From Amaurobius ferox (taxonomy: Eukaryota; Arthropoda; Arachnida; Araneae; Amaurobiidae), in NCBI GenBank assembly GCA_951213105.1, contig OX578142.1, forward strand, positions 123,660,231-123,724,230: a stretch of DNA of 64,000 nucleotides. Reading direction: 5' to 3'. Numbering within the stretch: the stretch's first letter is position 1; every line of letters starts with the position of its first letter. The notes under the pieces were generated by a model that ran no database searches, was not told the origin of the DNA, and worked only from the letters and a program-made list of their open reading frames with translations. The translations under genes and the position numbers were made by a program. This document shows positions 35,346-46,340 of the stretch, one piece after another.

Positions 35346-36721
35346 ATGTTTTATTTTTAAAACTAGTGCTGCCATCTGTTACTAAAATACTCAGGTAAAA
35401 TGTTTTGTAATAATATGCAGAATTTTCTGTTTAAAAACATTTATCCTTAAATTACCTAACTTAAATAAATTATACAGTTTACGTTTTCATAAAAATTCAT
35501 TTTGAAGTTAATTTTAAAAAAAAATAAAGTGTACTTTATATCAACCAAAGAAAAAATATGTATTTTCTACTATAACAGATGATGTTTACTTTAAAATTAA
35601 TTTGATTGTAGTTCGAAGAGCGCTGGTTTAGTCATCGACACATGCAGATTTAAAATGTTGTTCAGGTTAAATTATTTAATAAAAATATAACATATTGTTA
35701 AATATTTTTAATTTTTTTTAAATATTATAATTTTACTTATCCGTGTTTTACTTTTGTGAATGATTTTCACTTTTTTATGTTTTTGATACTTGATAAAAGA
35801 ACATTAAGATTTTTCCTAAGCATTTTACCTGAATTTCACCATACTTTGCGCAAGCAGGGGAAACTCCCAATACTTTTCAATTACAAAAAGCAAGCAAAAG
35901 ATATATATTTTACTACTTATCACATTTTCAAAAGAATTTTGCATTTTTTAAATTTGAAAAAATAAGTACAGCAAAAATAAAAAGAATATACAGTAAAAAC
36001 TCTGGCATTTAAAATTTATTTCTTAAATGTGAAAGAATTTAAATAGCTTGGGTCCACAAAAAAATTGTTAAAACATTCATAAATTTGTTTTTCTGTGGCA
36101 CTGACATCAAAACTAACCATAAAATATTAATCCTAGTTTTACCTTTTAGATGTGAAAACTATGAATAACTATTAGGCAAAATTTATAAATAAACAGTGGT
36201 TGATATCCCTGTTAAGTGTTAACATTAAAAAATTATAATCTAATTTGTATTTCCTTTTTCGGGACTTGGAAAACAAGTGTATTGTAGTTTTCTCGAAAAT
36301 TAATATCAAAAACATTTAGTACATTTAATATTTAGTAATTCATTTAAAAAATGTATTTCTTTTCCAACCTTTTGCTTATTTATAATGAAGGCAATTATGG
36401 TTATCATTATTGCCAACCGAAATCACACAATTCTATTAATCAAAATATTATTCATCTGTGAAAGGGTAATCGGTGAAAAAAAAAGTGTTTATAAAGCACT
36501 ATGTTAACTTCCTTCGTATTAAAGACTCTCACTATTGACTTTGATTGGTCCACTGAGGTTCCGCCTTAACTTCAACCCCTGCCCATCAAAGAATAACGAA
36601 ACCTAATTCCTAAGGCTTCATAGTACAGTTATCGCAGCCTTTATGACCTTTTTGACCAGGTGGGATAATATGGATTTCCGACCGGTGAGAAAATAATTCC
36701 GGACAGTTTGTGGTAGAGAGA
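35346..36721. other. No gene seen
   Basis: AT-rich. The small plus frame at 35756-35965 has no motif. Confidence 0.55.
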
Positions 36722-36782
36722 TACCCTAGACCCGATAGGGTGACCCTAGACCCGATAGAGAGACCCTAAATCCGATAAAATG
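36722..36782. repeat. 20-bp minisatellite (CCCTAGACCCGATAGGGTGA)
   Basis: Three tandem units, the third diverged (CCCTAAATCCGATAAAATGG). Confidence 0.88.
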
Positions 36783-37474
36783 GAAAATAGCCACTTTTAC
36801 CCAACGATTTCGTATTCTGTAACAAAAGGTAAATAAAACATCCTTTGCTTCCCAATATAATCGACTGCACTCTGGTGTTTCCCAAACATGCGTGATGGTG
36901 GTCACAAAAGTCGTTCCACCACAACACACGTGACGTTCACGACTTATTATTGACACCACGATTGCTCAAATCGAAGCTATACAAGTGACTGCGGCCAGAA
37001 ATTTTCCGAGTGCGAAAGACACTGCGCCCCAATGCAAAATTTTAATTATTAATAATTCTTTAATATGCTTAAAATACTGATGGTCTTAAAATACGATGGC
37101 AGAAATCGAAAAATGTATTTAAAACATATATTTTCTTTCATCCGTTCTCACAAGGAAGAATTATAATCCTTTCAAACAGTGTAGGACATTGCATTATGTA
37201 GGGAATTTCATGTTCTATCCACATCAGATTTTTTTCAAAGGTATGTGCTATGCGTACAATTATAAATATCTTTAAATTAATTGTCATTTATAAAAATTCG
37301 CTAAACTGTTTAAAATAATCTGAAATACAAAACTTCTATAGCAAGATTATAAACAGTTAATTAAAAGTATAAATCAGTAACTGAAACATAAAGCATTTCT
37401 GTCGTTTCATCTTCATGAGGGAGGCTGCTTTTCGCACGGAAAGCGGTTTAGTAGGTAGTATCACCCATTCCCCC

Positions 37475-37479
<5 letters not shown>
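36783..37479. other. No gene recognised
   Basis: The minus frame at 36726-36959 covers part of this stretch but shows no known motif. Confidence 0.5.

Positions 37480-37561
<82 letters not shown>
37480..37561. repeat. (TA)n microsatellite, ~82 bp
   Basis: Pure TA tract preceded by C6. Confidence 0.95.
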
Positions 37562-37564
<3 letters not shown>

Positions 37565-38093
37565 TCTCTACATAGAAACATGACGTTTGCTTTGCATATG
37601 ACCTTGATCCTTGAGAAATGCGCGTCAGTGAGTTTTCTAATAACGTGATGAGCCGCTGTGTCACCAATCCGCCAAATCTATACGGGCGTACTATTTCTGT
37701 CGGGAGTCAATGTGGATTTCAGTACGTTGTTAAACGTCGTTCAAGGTAGTTGGATATACAGTTGCAGAGCGGGTGTTTGTTATAAATTGTTATGGAATAA
37801 CAAAGTCAACGCCAATTCAAAAAACAAATGTTATATTGTTGTGTTAATGAAGAAAAGGAGCGTCGTGTTCAAGTGTTCCTGGATATCAGTGGATGACATT
37901 CCAGCATTTATTGCTAATGGGGCTACAGCTTCATGAACTAAGGTCGTTTGTAAACTAAACATCATGTTTCTGTGCAGAGTGGGAAGAAATATATAATTAG
38001 TTCTTTAGGGACTACCTGGTGAAACACCCTGTACTTTTAATGAACTGCTTACGATGCTGTACTTCAGTAAGATGCTGTATTGTTTTTTTTATT
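37562..38093. other. Possible transposon end, no gene recognised
   Basis: A 92-codon plus frame (37658-37936) has no recognised motif. The sequence GGTGAAACACCCTGTAC at about 38019 resembles DNA-transposon termini seen elsewhere in the window (CACCCTGTTG, CACCCTGTATA), but no partner end was found. Confidence 0.35.
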
Positions 38094-38184
38094 TTAGAAT
38101 ATCCGGTTAATGAATATCCAGTTATTGAAGCATTTAGAATATCCAGTTATTGAAGCATTTAGAATATCCAGTTATTGAAATTTG
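38094..38184 (+). repeat. 27-bp minisatellite (TTTAGAATATCCAGTTATTG)
   Basis: About three and a half units of GAATATCCAGTTATTGAAGC plus ATTTA. Confidence 0.9.
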
Positions 38185-38454
38185 TAAAATAATAAAAAAT
38201 TTCTCTGGTTATTATGAACCGGAGCACTGGGGACTGAAATATAAGATTCTTATCCACTTTATATGCATCGAGGAGAAATTTCTTTCCGGAAATGTATTTT
38301 CTCCTAAACAGCCACACAGGAGCGTTAGGCTATTTGTTTTTATTTCATGTTTGAAACACAGGAGTTACACATTGAGCGTTCAAACGATGTTAAACAGGAA
38401 ATGAAGCTGGTAGTATATTTTGCAATATAAACAAGCAATTTATGTAGGAGCCTT

Positions 38455-38860
38455 CATATGGTTTCAAATGGTGAGTACGTATAATTTTTGAGAGAACTAT
38501 GAAACATTTTAGTACAGTCCTAAGAATTTTCGGAAAAATAGGGAATGACATCTTCCGAATCGGAAATTGAAATCCTTAGTTAACTCCTATTCCCCACTTC
38601 TTCAGAAATTCTATGCTGAATCCACAAAATTCGTAATCTAAGTTTTATATGTAGCTAATCCTGAGAAATAGATGTTTCAAGAAAAACTTTTGAACTCGAA
38701 GTGAAAGAAACCAAAAGTGGAAATTTTTAGTGAATCCTTCATACTCCTCCAGAATTTGATGCCGAATTCATGTCCGTTGTCATCTAAGTTATATCTATAG
38801 CAGATACCGAGAAATAGATATTTCAAGGAAAAAAATTGCTTGAAAATAATAATATGTCAA
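38455..38860 (+). repeat. ~145-bp tandem repeat family, locus 2
   Basis: About two monomers, marked by CTGAGAAATAGATGTTTCAA near 38661 and 38808 (147-bp spacing). It begins after one ATATGGTTTCAAATG unit as at locus 1, and is followed by a tail (ATAATATGTCAAACTTTTTG) that parallels the tail of locus 1 (ATAGTATGTAAAATGTTTGA). Confidence 0.8.
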
Positions 38861-40667
38861 ACTTTTTGCCACTTATAACAAAAAGTGAATTGTCTAAAAA
38901 TTTGTAGAATTTCAGATGACTGTTTCAAAATAACAGTCATATAACCGGGCATTCAAACCGAGCCACTAGAATTTTGTTCATATAGGCTACCAGCTATGTA
39001 ACTCCGGTTATGCAAGGAATTCTCATGGATTATCTTACAATATTTTTGTCTTTAAAAGAGGTGTTTGTTATATATTGGTGGTTTCTTTATCTCGACTAAA
39101 GGCATATTTTGAGCAAACCAGCACATCCACTGAGCTTGCGTATTGTTTTGTTTATTATTGATAAATACAGACAGTCCACGTTTCAATCATAGCAGGATTT
39201 GAGACAAATAGTGGCGATCATTTTGAGCCAGTAGTAGTACCGATAATTTAACTTTTAAACCATTCCTAACTCGATCTTAATTTTATGCCTATACTAAAAT
39301 GTATATATACTTCAGTATTGGTACAAAAATGTGTAATTTGTTATTTTAATAGTTTACAAGGTTGATGATTAAAAGTATAGATCTATTTTAAAGACAATGA
39401 ATAGCCTCCTTCGTCAGGAAAAAGAGACAGAGTACCATCGTCAACAAATGCAAGAAAGCGTCTGACAATACATAATTATATCAAATGACACAGATAAGAA
39501 ATCGTTGCCAAACAAAATTTTGATAAACTGAAAGGAAAAAACCTTATAGAGGGGAAAAACAGCAGAAAAATTCAAAATATTTTCTCAGTGAATAAAACTG
39601 CAAAGATAAGAACCTATACAAAATATTTGTGTATTTTGGCCACCAGCTACACCTAGCTCCTAGCTATATAAAAAAATTATGTGAATTATATTACTTTATC
39701 ATGGAGAGCATTATTTTGTTTTTTATCATACGGCACGTCTGTTCATAGTTTATTCATTGAGAAAATATTTTGAATCTTTTTACTGTCATTTCTCCTCCTT
39801 CCTAGGTTTTTACTTCATTTTCTCGAATTTTTGTTTGGCAAAGATTTGCTTTATGTGTCACACGATATAGCTGCGTTAACAAATGCGTTCTTGCCTTTGT
39901 TGATGTTGGTAAAACCCTTTTTTTATCCTAACGGAAGATGCCATTTTCCTAAACAAGATGATTTTTTAAATCATTGCACCCTCTTAATCTATCAATGCAT
40001 TTATTTCTGCATACTGATTAAGCAAGTAATTTGAAGGCATTTTCACTAACTTTAATTTAACGAATTAATAAATACATATATTTCAAATACCTATTAAACA
40101 AAAAAATTTATTTCCTGAATATATGGAAGGTCAAAGTATTTATGACGTTTTCTTGTTAAATTCTTTATTTAAAAAGAAAAAAGAAAAGCATTGTATTTCC
40201 TACCGAGTAGCTTGATTTCTGATTCCTACAAAACAGCTGGGTGCATATTTTTTATATTGTACGGAATATTTTTGCACGTATAGCCCCCCCCCCCAATATT
40301 TCTCCATTTTCCTCAATTTATTCTTCAATTATTGTTCAACTTAATTTGTTTCACGTGTCCAATCCCGATATTATAGAATTCAGTACTCCTTAAATTGTCA
40401 TCAAAAAATTATTTCATTTTTTTGTCTCAGGGTACATATAAAACATATAGAAATCCATTTCCTAACAAATTATGTACTCTTTTAACTCGGTAGTAATATG
40501 TTTTCCTTTTACATTGCTAAGAACTTATCAATTTCAGATAAAATATAAGTACCAATTATCATCATTATTTTCAAACAATATGCTCATTTTTATGACAGTA
40601 ATGAATTTATCTCATTTAACATTTTATTACTTTAGACATATTCGAGTTCTAGTGGTAAATATGTAAA
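38861..40667. other. No gene seen
   Basis: AT-rich. The first 190 bp probably still belong to the repeat of locus 2 (GGAATTCTCATGGAT near 39016 parallels GGGATTCTCGTGAAT near 27779). A C12-type run lies near 40285. Confidence 0.5.
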
Positions 40668-40740
40668 AAACACCAATTATTAAGTAAAAAACACTAATTA
40701 TTAAGTAAAAAACACCAATTATTAAGTAAAAAACACCAAA
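40668..40740 (+). repeat. 23-bp minisatellite (ACACCAATTATTAAGTAAAA)
   Basis: Three full units plus a partial, nearly identical to each other. Confidence 0.93.
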
Positions 40741-41254
40741 TGGAAATGCCAAAATTCAAATTAATTAATATTTATAATACTAATAATCCACAATTTTTAT
40801 TTCTTTTTTGGCTATTGCTAAATTTAAAAGCAATATTTTCTTTACTTTTTGTGAAGATTTAAAGATAACTTGGCTACAAAAATACTATATTAGTAACACT
40901 ACAATTTTCCATTAATACACTTACATTTTAAAAATGATTTTGATTTTCCATTCACAAATGTTCCACACATATAATTTTCAAACTCTTGCTGTCGATGTTA
41001 TTAATAGCTTCCTTTCCTCTATAAAACCAAATTTTCTGTTTTGTTTTCCGTCTAATGTCTGGAATAAATGAGTCCCATCTCCATTCATAAATCCTTGAGA
41101 TCACTGACCCGTTAATTGAACCAAATGACAAGTCAAGGGCATCTTTCTATCAATCAAACAGGTTGGAAAACATTTTTACAGACCCTTTATATATTTGCAC
41201 AGAAAAATACCGCCGGAGATGTTGATACTCACTACATAAAACTCCAGCACTTAA
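40741..41254. other. No gene seen
   Basis: AT-rich sequence without recognised elements. Confidence 0.55.
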
Positions 41255-41355
41255 GAGAAGATCACGTCAGGCTGTATTAACAGTCATGAAGATAGGTGGA
41301 TCTTGGGGGACATTAGAAATGGGATTTTCGTGTACTTCAGCGGTAAGGGACATAC
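41255..41355 (-). repeat. Dispersed repeat, copy 2 (ATCTTCATGACTG family)
   Basis: The complement matches 18165-18275, including CCCCCAAGATCCACCTATC and TTCATGACTGTTAAT. A further G-run (GGGGGGGAGGG near 41390) follows. Confidence 0.65.
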
Positions 41356-42935
41356 TTTAATGATTCCTAGGAAAGGGATCGTTCCCAGGGGGGGAGGGAG
41401 CAAGTCTCCCCCTCCAATAGACTTTGACTTATTAAGCCAGTAGTAAAATCAACATCTTTGAATGACACCCAAATGGCACAAAAGAATTGAAATTGGCGGA
41501 ACTGTCCAAATCATTCAGCTGCACACTACGCTTTTATTAGCTATTTGATTTAGATTCAACTCCCGAGCTGGGAGGTAAAAAATCAGGTATCGAACCATCC
41601 TTTGCAACTTTTGCTGCTCCGATTTAAATGTATGTTGCGGGGTTCAGAATAGCGCGGGAAGGTTTTTTGATTTAGAGATAATATTATTCAGAGAACGAGC
41701 TAAAGTGATTTTGTCTGAGTTTATGCAAGCTAACGTTAAAAGAAATTGAGTATGAATGCGGCCATCTTCTCTATTCTAATTTGTTTTACCTGTCTGTTTA
41801 AAGCAAAGAGCGAAATAAAAATATTTCATTTGTTTTAAGTGTTATTTTGAATTTTTATTTCTCTTTCTCTCTTTATGTGTGTATATGTGTGTGTGTGTGT
41901 GTGTGCACTGTTCGTGGAAAGTGGTGAAATCGTGTGTTCTATTTAAGGAAATATTTACTATAAAAGTTTAAGCAATTTTCAGTCACAACTCTATTTTTAT
42001 CGGCAATGGTAAAGATTTCTGAATGGAACCGTGGTGGGTTGTCACTTTATATTTTGTAATCAAGGGATCAATTTCAACGAAAACTGAATAATGATAGGTT
42101 GTTTAAAACCACTACAAACAACTTATTAGAAACCATGATTTGAAACCACAGTATACACTTAGGGACAATACCATGAACTATTCATTTTTAATAGCACTTT
42201 TAGCTTGTTTTAGTTTTGAAGAAAAGTTTAAATGCACTTCCATAAATGCGCATTCAGATTTTTTCACAAAACTAGTCTCATCACTGAAATTCGTGTTGTG
42301 TAAACCCGTGTTTACACTCATTAAACTTTTTATCCAAAGTATATTTTTAAAGAAATATTTCTATTAAATTAAAATTCTTAAAGAATACTTTAAGGGCAGC
42401 ATATATTTATTAAATTTATAAATAAGAGAAAATTGATTAATATAATGATAATGTGATACATATACACGTAAACTTTTAATTTGAATATATTTTAAGAACC
42501 TTTCATATATTAAAATTATTCAATTTTTAAGACAATTTGACAATTTACTGTAACATTATCTTTCAGATTACAAAAATTAAATATGATCAATGTATTTATG
42601 GAGAAATCTGCAAATATTTTTGTTGGTAAAAAATTAAATTACCAGAATAAACTACTTTAATATATACGTTCCATAAAGACACTCCACATGTTTCAAGAAA
42701 TAGAGCGTTCAAAATGGAAATAAATATGCATACGTTCCTATTCAATGAATCACATTTCGCTTCGATTCATGGTCATTTTTCAGCGAACACATTTTTCTGA
42801 TATGATGGTAAATTCCTTCCATAATGCTATTCAAAGGCACTTTGTTTAAATTGAAACAATAAAACAGAAACATGTTTAGTTTAAACATATTTTAATATTA
42901 TATTTGAAAAAAAATATTCTTTTGAAATATTGATA
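41356..42935. other. No gene recognised
   Basis: AT-rich with a (TG)n tract at about 41880-41907. The plus frame 42140-42367 shows no motif. Confidence 0.5.
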
Positions 42936-42939
42936 TTAA

Positions 42940-43172
42940 CCATTTGTTTACGGATGGGACAGCGTCCATCCCAAACGAAGATCCTCTCTAAAAGACAGGT
43001 ATTTGGCATACCCTATCCCAAATAGTTCGATCTCCCTTTGCAGACATTGGCGTCCATTTTGGCGGTCCCCCTTTGCAGAGATCTAACTGCTTGGGATAGG
43101 GTATGTCAAATACCTGTCTTTTTGAGAGGTTCTTCGTTTGGGATGGACGCTGTCCCACCCGTAAGCAAAAGA
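42940..43172. mobile_element. piggyBac-type MITE, copy 2
   Basis: Same ends and arms as 31655-32030 (GGGACAGCGTCCATCCCAAA, AGACAGGTATTTGGCATA, TACCCTATCCCAAATAG), between TTAA at 42936-42939 and 43173-43176. It is 233 bp and lacks the CACCTG palindromes; its core is a simple GCAGACATTGGCGTCCATTT stretch. Confidence 0.88.
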
Positions 43173-43374
43173 TTAAAAGTATCTTGCTGATATCTGTGAT
43201 CTAATTCCAATGATATCAAATTATTTAGATTGCAAATGCCTTACCTGCAGACTCAAATTCAATTTTTCTTCCTTTCTTGTATAATTCATTAAATTGAGTT
43301 TAATAGCTTAAAATAACACGGATAATTATTTGATATGACACTGAATCTACAGTTTTATTTCAATTTTCATTATC

Positions 43375-43870
43375 ATTTGGCGACTGGACGTATTTTCAAA
43401 GGCGATTTGGCTAAAATGCGTATAGACTAAAATATCTTGGGAACGATCAGTCCTAGAATTATGAGGTTTGTCTTATCCTTTTCGTCGCCAAAAATTACTT
43501 ATAATACAGGCACCCAATTGATTCCATTTGAACACATATATTCTTCTATTTTAAATTTTGGCAATTTTTGCGAGCTGTTTGGCAAGAATAGGCAGATTCT
43601 TTCTTCCCAAATCATACCAAAATCTAATCAATACCAAAGTATTCCACAGGTGATTTATCTACCAAATTTTGTGAAAGTTGGTCAATTAGTTTGTCAACTA
43701 GAGTGGATAAATACATTGCACAGACAAATACACAGACACACAAACAGTCACGCTAAAAATAGTTCTAGCGTGCTCGAAACGTGTAGATCCGTTGAAAACT
43801 CGAGTTGCGATTTTCGACACGATTCCCATACTTTCCCTATATATTACCATGTACTGTATTGAAAGTAACA
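43375..43870 (+). repeat. CTTTCCTTATA/GGCGAC repeat family, related segment
   Basis: Holds CATTTGGCGACTGG and GGCGATTTGGC units (43377-43415), then ACACAGACACACAAAC, TCGAAACGTG, GAAAACTCGAGTTGCGATT and ACTTTCCCTATATA. These parallel 50580-50770 (GACACACACACAT, TTGAAACGTGC, GAAAACTCGAATTCGAATT, ACTTTCCTTATACA). The 141-codon plus frame through it (43437-43862) is probably fortuitous. Confidence 0.6.
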
Positions 43871-44390
43871 AAGTAAGAAATGCAACATTACAGATAAAAA
43901 ATCAATAGTATGATGTATAGTTTCAGGTATTTTCCCTATTTATAGTAATATTTGTGAGTCACCTCATATGTCATTTTCTGTGAAAGCACTCATGTATGTT
44001 GTGCATTATTTATGATATTGTTATAATATGAATGAAAGGCAAGGAGACTTAGAGAACTTGTATTTTTTTCATGCAGTTTGATTAGACAGTGATTCAGAAT
44101 AAATGCTACTTAAAACATGTACAGAAAAAATCAAATTGGACAATAAAAGCAAATATTTATTTTTCATAAATAAGATATCACAATAAAGTAGGGGAAGTAA
44201 GGTGGATAAAATGGCCACTCCAAGAAAAAAAATTTAAATTACTAAACAGTTTGGCAAAATAAAATAAGGCTCTTAAAAGAATTATGATATATTGTACATA
44301 TATTTATTTTTTTGTATGAATTTAGTTTTTATACATCTAATTTACCATGTATGTTTTTACTAAAAAATTTGTTAACCATCTGTTTCTCAC
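43871..44390. other. No gene seen
   Basis: AT-rich. GGGGAAGTAAGGTGGATAAA at 44190 resembles pogo-type ends (compare GGGGTAAGACGACG at 53771), without an identified partner. Confidence 0.45.
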
Positions 44391-44394
44391 GATA

Positions 44395-45535
44395 CACTAT
44401 AGATAATCTTAGATGATGACTTCCATGGACTCAGCATCAAAATTCGAAGATGGTAGGGGTTCACCAAGAATTTCCACTTCATGGTTCTTTTTCCATTTCC
44501 GTATCAAAAATTTTCATTTTCCATGAAACTTTATTTTTAAAAGTTAAATATAATTAGAACTTAGATGATAACTGATGTGGTTGTAGCATCAAATTCTGAT
44601 GAAGGTAAGGTGACTCACAAAGAATGTCCACTTCCGCTTCTAAAATTTTCTTTGAAATATCTATTAGAAAGGACTAACGAATCACTAAGGATTTCCTGTT
44701 CCTTTTCTTTTACGATTTTCTGTTCAATTTTTTTCATTGTACTTGAAACATAAATTTCTCAGAATTGCCTATAGATAGCGCTTGGATAATCACTGATATG
44801 GATTTAGCGTTACATTTTGGAGGGGACAGGATGATTCACTAAAGATTTGCATTTTCGGTTATCGAGATGTGACTTTCAATTCTAAAATTTGCATTTGCAA
44901 TTGCAACATCTAATTTTCAGGATCGACTATAGAAAGAACTTGAATGACTGATATGGATTCGGAATCAAATTTCTAGGAGCTTAAGGATTTTACCTTTCCT
45001 TTTCCTTAATATAGATTCAGCACAAATTCCTGAGGGAGTTGGGGGTTTACTAAGGACTGCCATTTCGGGTAATTTCCCTATTCCAATTAGAAAATTTTCA
45101 CTTTCCATGAAACATCTATTTCTCAGAATTGGCTATAGACAAAACTTAAATGGTGACTGATATGGATTCAGCATTACGTTTCTGACAGGGTTGAGGATTC
45201 ACTAAGGATTTTAACTTCCGTTAAAAAAATTTCCTTGAAACATGCTTTTTGTTCAGAATCGTTTATATAGAGAGCTTAGATGATGAATGATATGGATTCA
45301 AAAGTAAATTCTAGAGAGAGTAGAGGACTCACTAAGGATTTCCACTTATTATTCTACTGATATCAGTTCGATTAAAAACTTTCATTTTACGTGCGACATT
45401 TTAATCTCAGTATTAGCTATAGTTAAAGCTTAGATAATGACGCATATCGATTTAGTATCGAATTTCAAAGGGGATCGTGGGTTACACTAAGGACTTCCAT
45501 TTTCAGTTCTGGAGATGCCACTTCCAAAAATTCAC
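44395..45535 (-). repeat. ~150-bp tandem repeat array, locus 3 (largest)
   Basis: About seven diverged monomers in inverse orientation to loci 1 and 2. Markers are GCTTAGATGATGACTGATAT-type blocks near 44410, 44561, 44780, 44938, 45147, 45275 and 45428, with GGATTCAGCATCAAATT, CACTAAGGATTTCCACTTCC and GAAACATCTATTTCTCAG between them. No conserved reading frame. Confidence 0.85.
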
Positions 45536-45619
45536 ATGACTGAACAAAGAAAGTGCAAAGGTATTTGAAAATTATTTTGCACAACGTCGAAAATGAAGTG
45601 TATCACACCACTTGCCCCC

Positions 45620-46001
45620 GGGCCAACGGCCGTACCGTGCTGAAAACACCGGTTCTCGTTAGATCACCGAAGTCAAGCAGCATCGGGCGCGGTTAGTACT
45701 TGGTGGGTGACCACCTCGGAACACCGCGTGCTGTTGGCCATCTCGGGTGCGGTATCCCCGTGGTTTGCGCGCTAGATTTGCACGCTACCACAAATGCCGC
45801 CGTGTTCATGCGGAGTACGATCACGTTGAACATGTGGGTCCGTAAGTCCCTCCGAGAGGTTGGTGGTAGGGGAAGGATGGTACGGTCCCTGTGGATGTCT
45901 CCCCCACTGGGTTCCGGTCTAAATTGGGTGGCACTTCCCGGCCGTCCATACAGTTACCTTACACCTTTCTGGTAGGTCGGACGGTCTGGGTCTCAACAAC
46001 A
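45620..46001 (+). mobile_element. 5S rRNA-headed SINE, copy 3 (best preserved)
   Basis: Head: 45622-45738, 5S-like (see separate entry). Leader: TCGGGTGCGGTATCCCCGTG, related to the tRNA-type head of the 22-kb SINEs but lacking about 24 nt with the B box. Body: GCGGAGTACGATCACGTTG, CCTCCGAGAGGTTGGTGG, CCACTGGGTTCCGGTCTAAA, CAGTTACCTTACACCTTTC. End: GTCTGGGTCTCAACAACAA. The 15-bp TSD ACACCACTTGCCCCC is perfect (45605-45619 and 46002-46016), so this is a comparatively recent retroposition. The tail is an AAC-type short repeat, not long poly(A), suggesting mobilisation by a LINE that recognises the specific 3' end. Confidence 0.95.
45622..45738 (+). pseudogene. 5S rRNA-derived promoter head
   Basis: GCCAACGGCCGTACCGTGC begins, TCTCGTTAGATCACCGAAGT and GGGCGCGGTTAGTACTTGG follow, and CCGCGTGCTGTTGGC closes. 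About 117 nt against roughly 120 for animal 5S rRNA, with one base missing in the TTGGGTGGGTGACC region. It carries the type 1 Pol III internal promoter. The outer stem (GCCAACGGC / GCTGTTGGC) can still pair. Confidence 0.92.
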
Positions 46002-46016
46002 ACACCACTTGCCCCC

Positions 46017-46264
46017 ATGTGAAGGTTCCTTAAATGTCTTGTTGATTACGCGTCTTGTAAGAAGTAAATGGATATGGTACTATCAAGTGTCTACTTTACC
46101 AAACATAGTTGGGCAAAGTGGCCACAATATAAAATAAAACAATTAAAACACTTGAAAGAGTAAAAAAAATATTTAACAGAGTTTTTAAAATAATATAGTA
46201 AATAAAACACATAAATGCTGCACATTATAAGTATATAAGCTATGTAATCTTTCCATTTTTAACA

Positions 46265-46266
<2 letters not shown>
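46017..46266. other. No gene seen
   Basis: AT-rich, continuous with the sequence left of the SINE. Confidence 0.5.

Positions 46267-46296
<30 letters not shown>
46267..46296. repeat. Poly(A) tract, A30
   Basis: Uninterrupted A30 followed by GCGTAGTTG. It might be a retroposon tail, but no element body was recognised to its left. Confidence 0.9.
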
Positions 46297-46297
<1 letters not shown>

Positions 46298-46317
46298 CGT
46301 AGTTGAAAAATGTGTTA

Positions 46318-46340
46318 ACACTGTCTGTCTGTCTGTCCGT
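46318..46340. repeat. (CTGT)n short repeat opening a dispersed-repeat-like block
   Basis: CTGTCTGTCTGTCTGTCCG followed by CGCACGATAACTGC. Comparable to the (CTGT)n block at 21110. Confidence 0.6.

Noticed and set aside
43437..43862. 141-codon plus frame
   Set aside because: It overlaps a dispersed repeat with relatives at 50.6 kb whose frame is not conserved.
45622..45738. Functional 5S rRNA gene
   Set aside because: It is followed directly by the SINE body rather than a T-run terminator, and is bracketed with that body by a TSD, so it is a SINE head.
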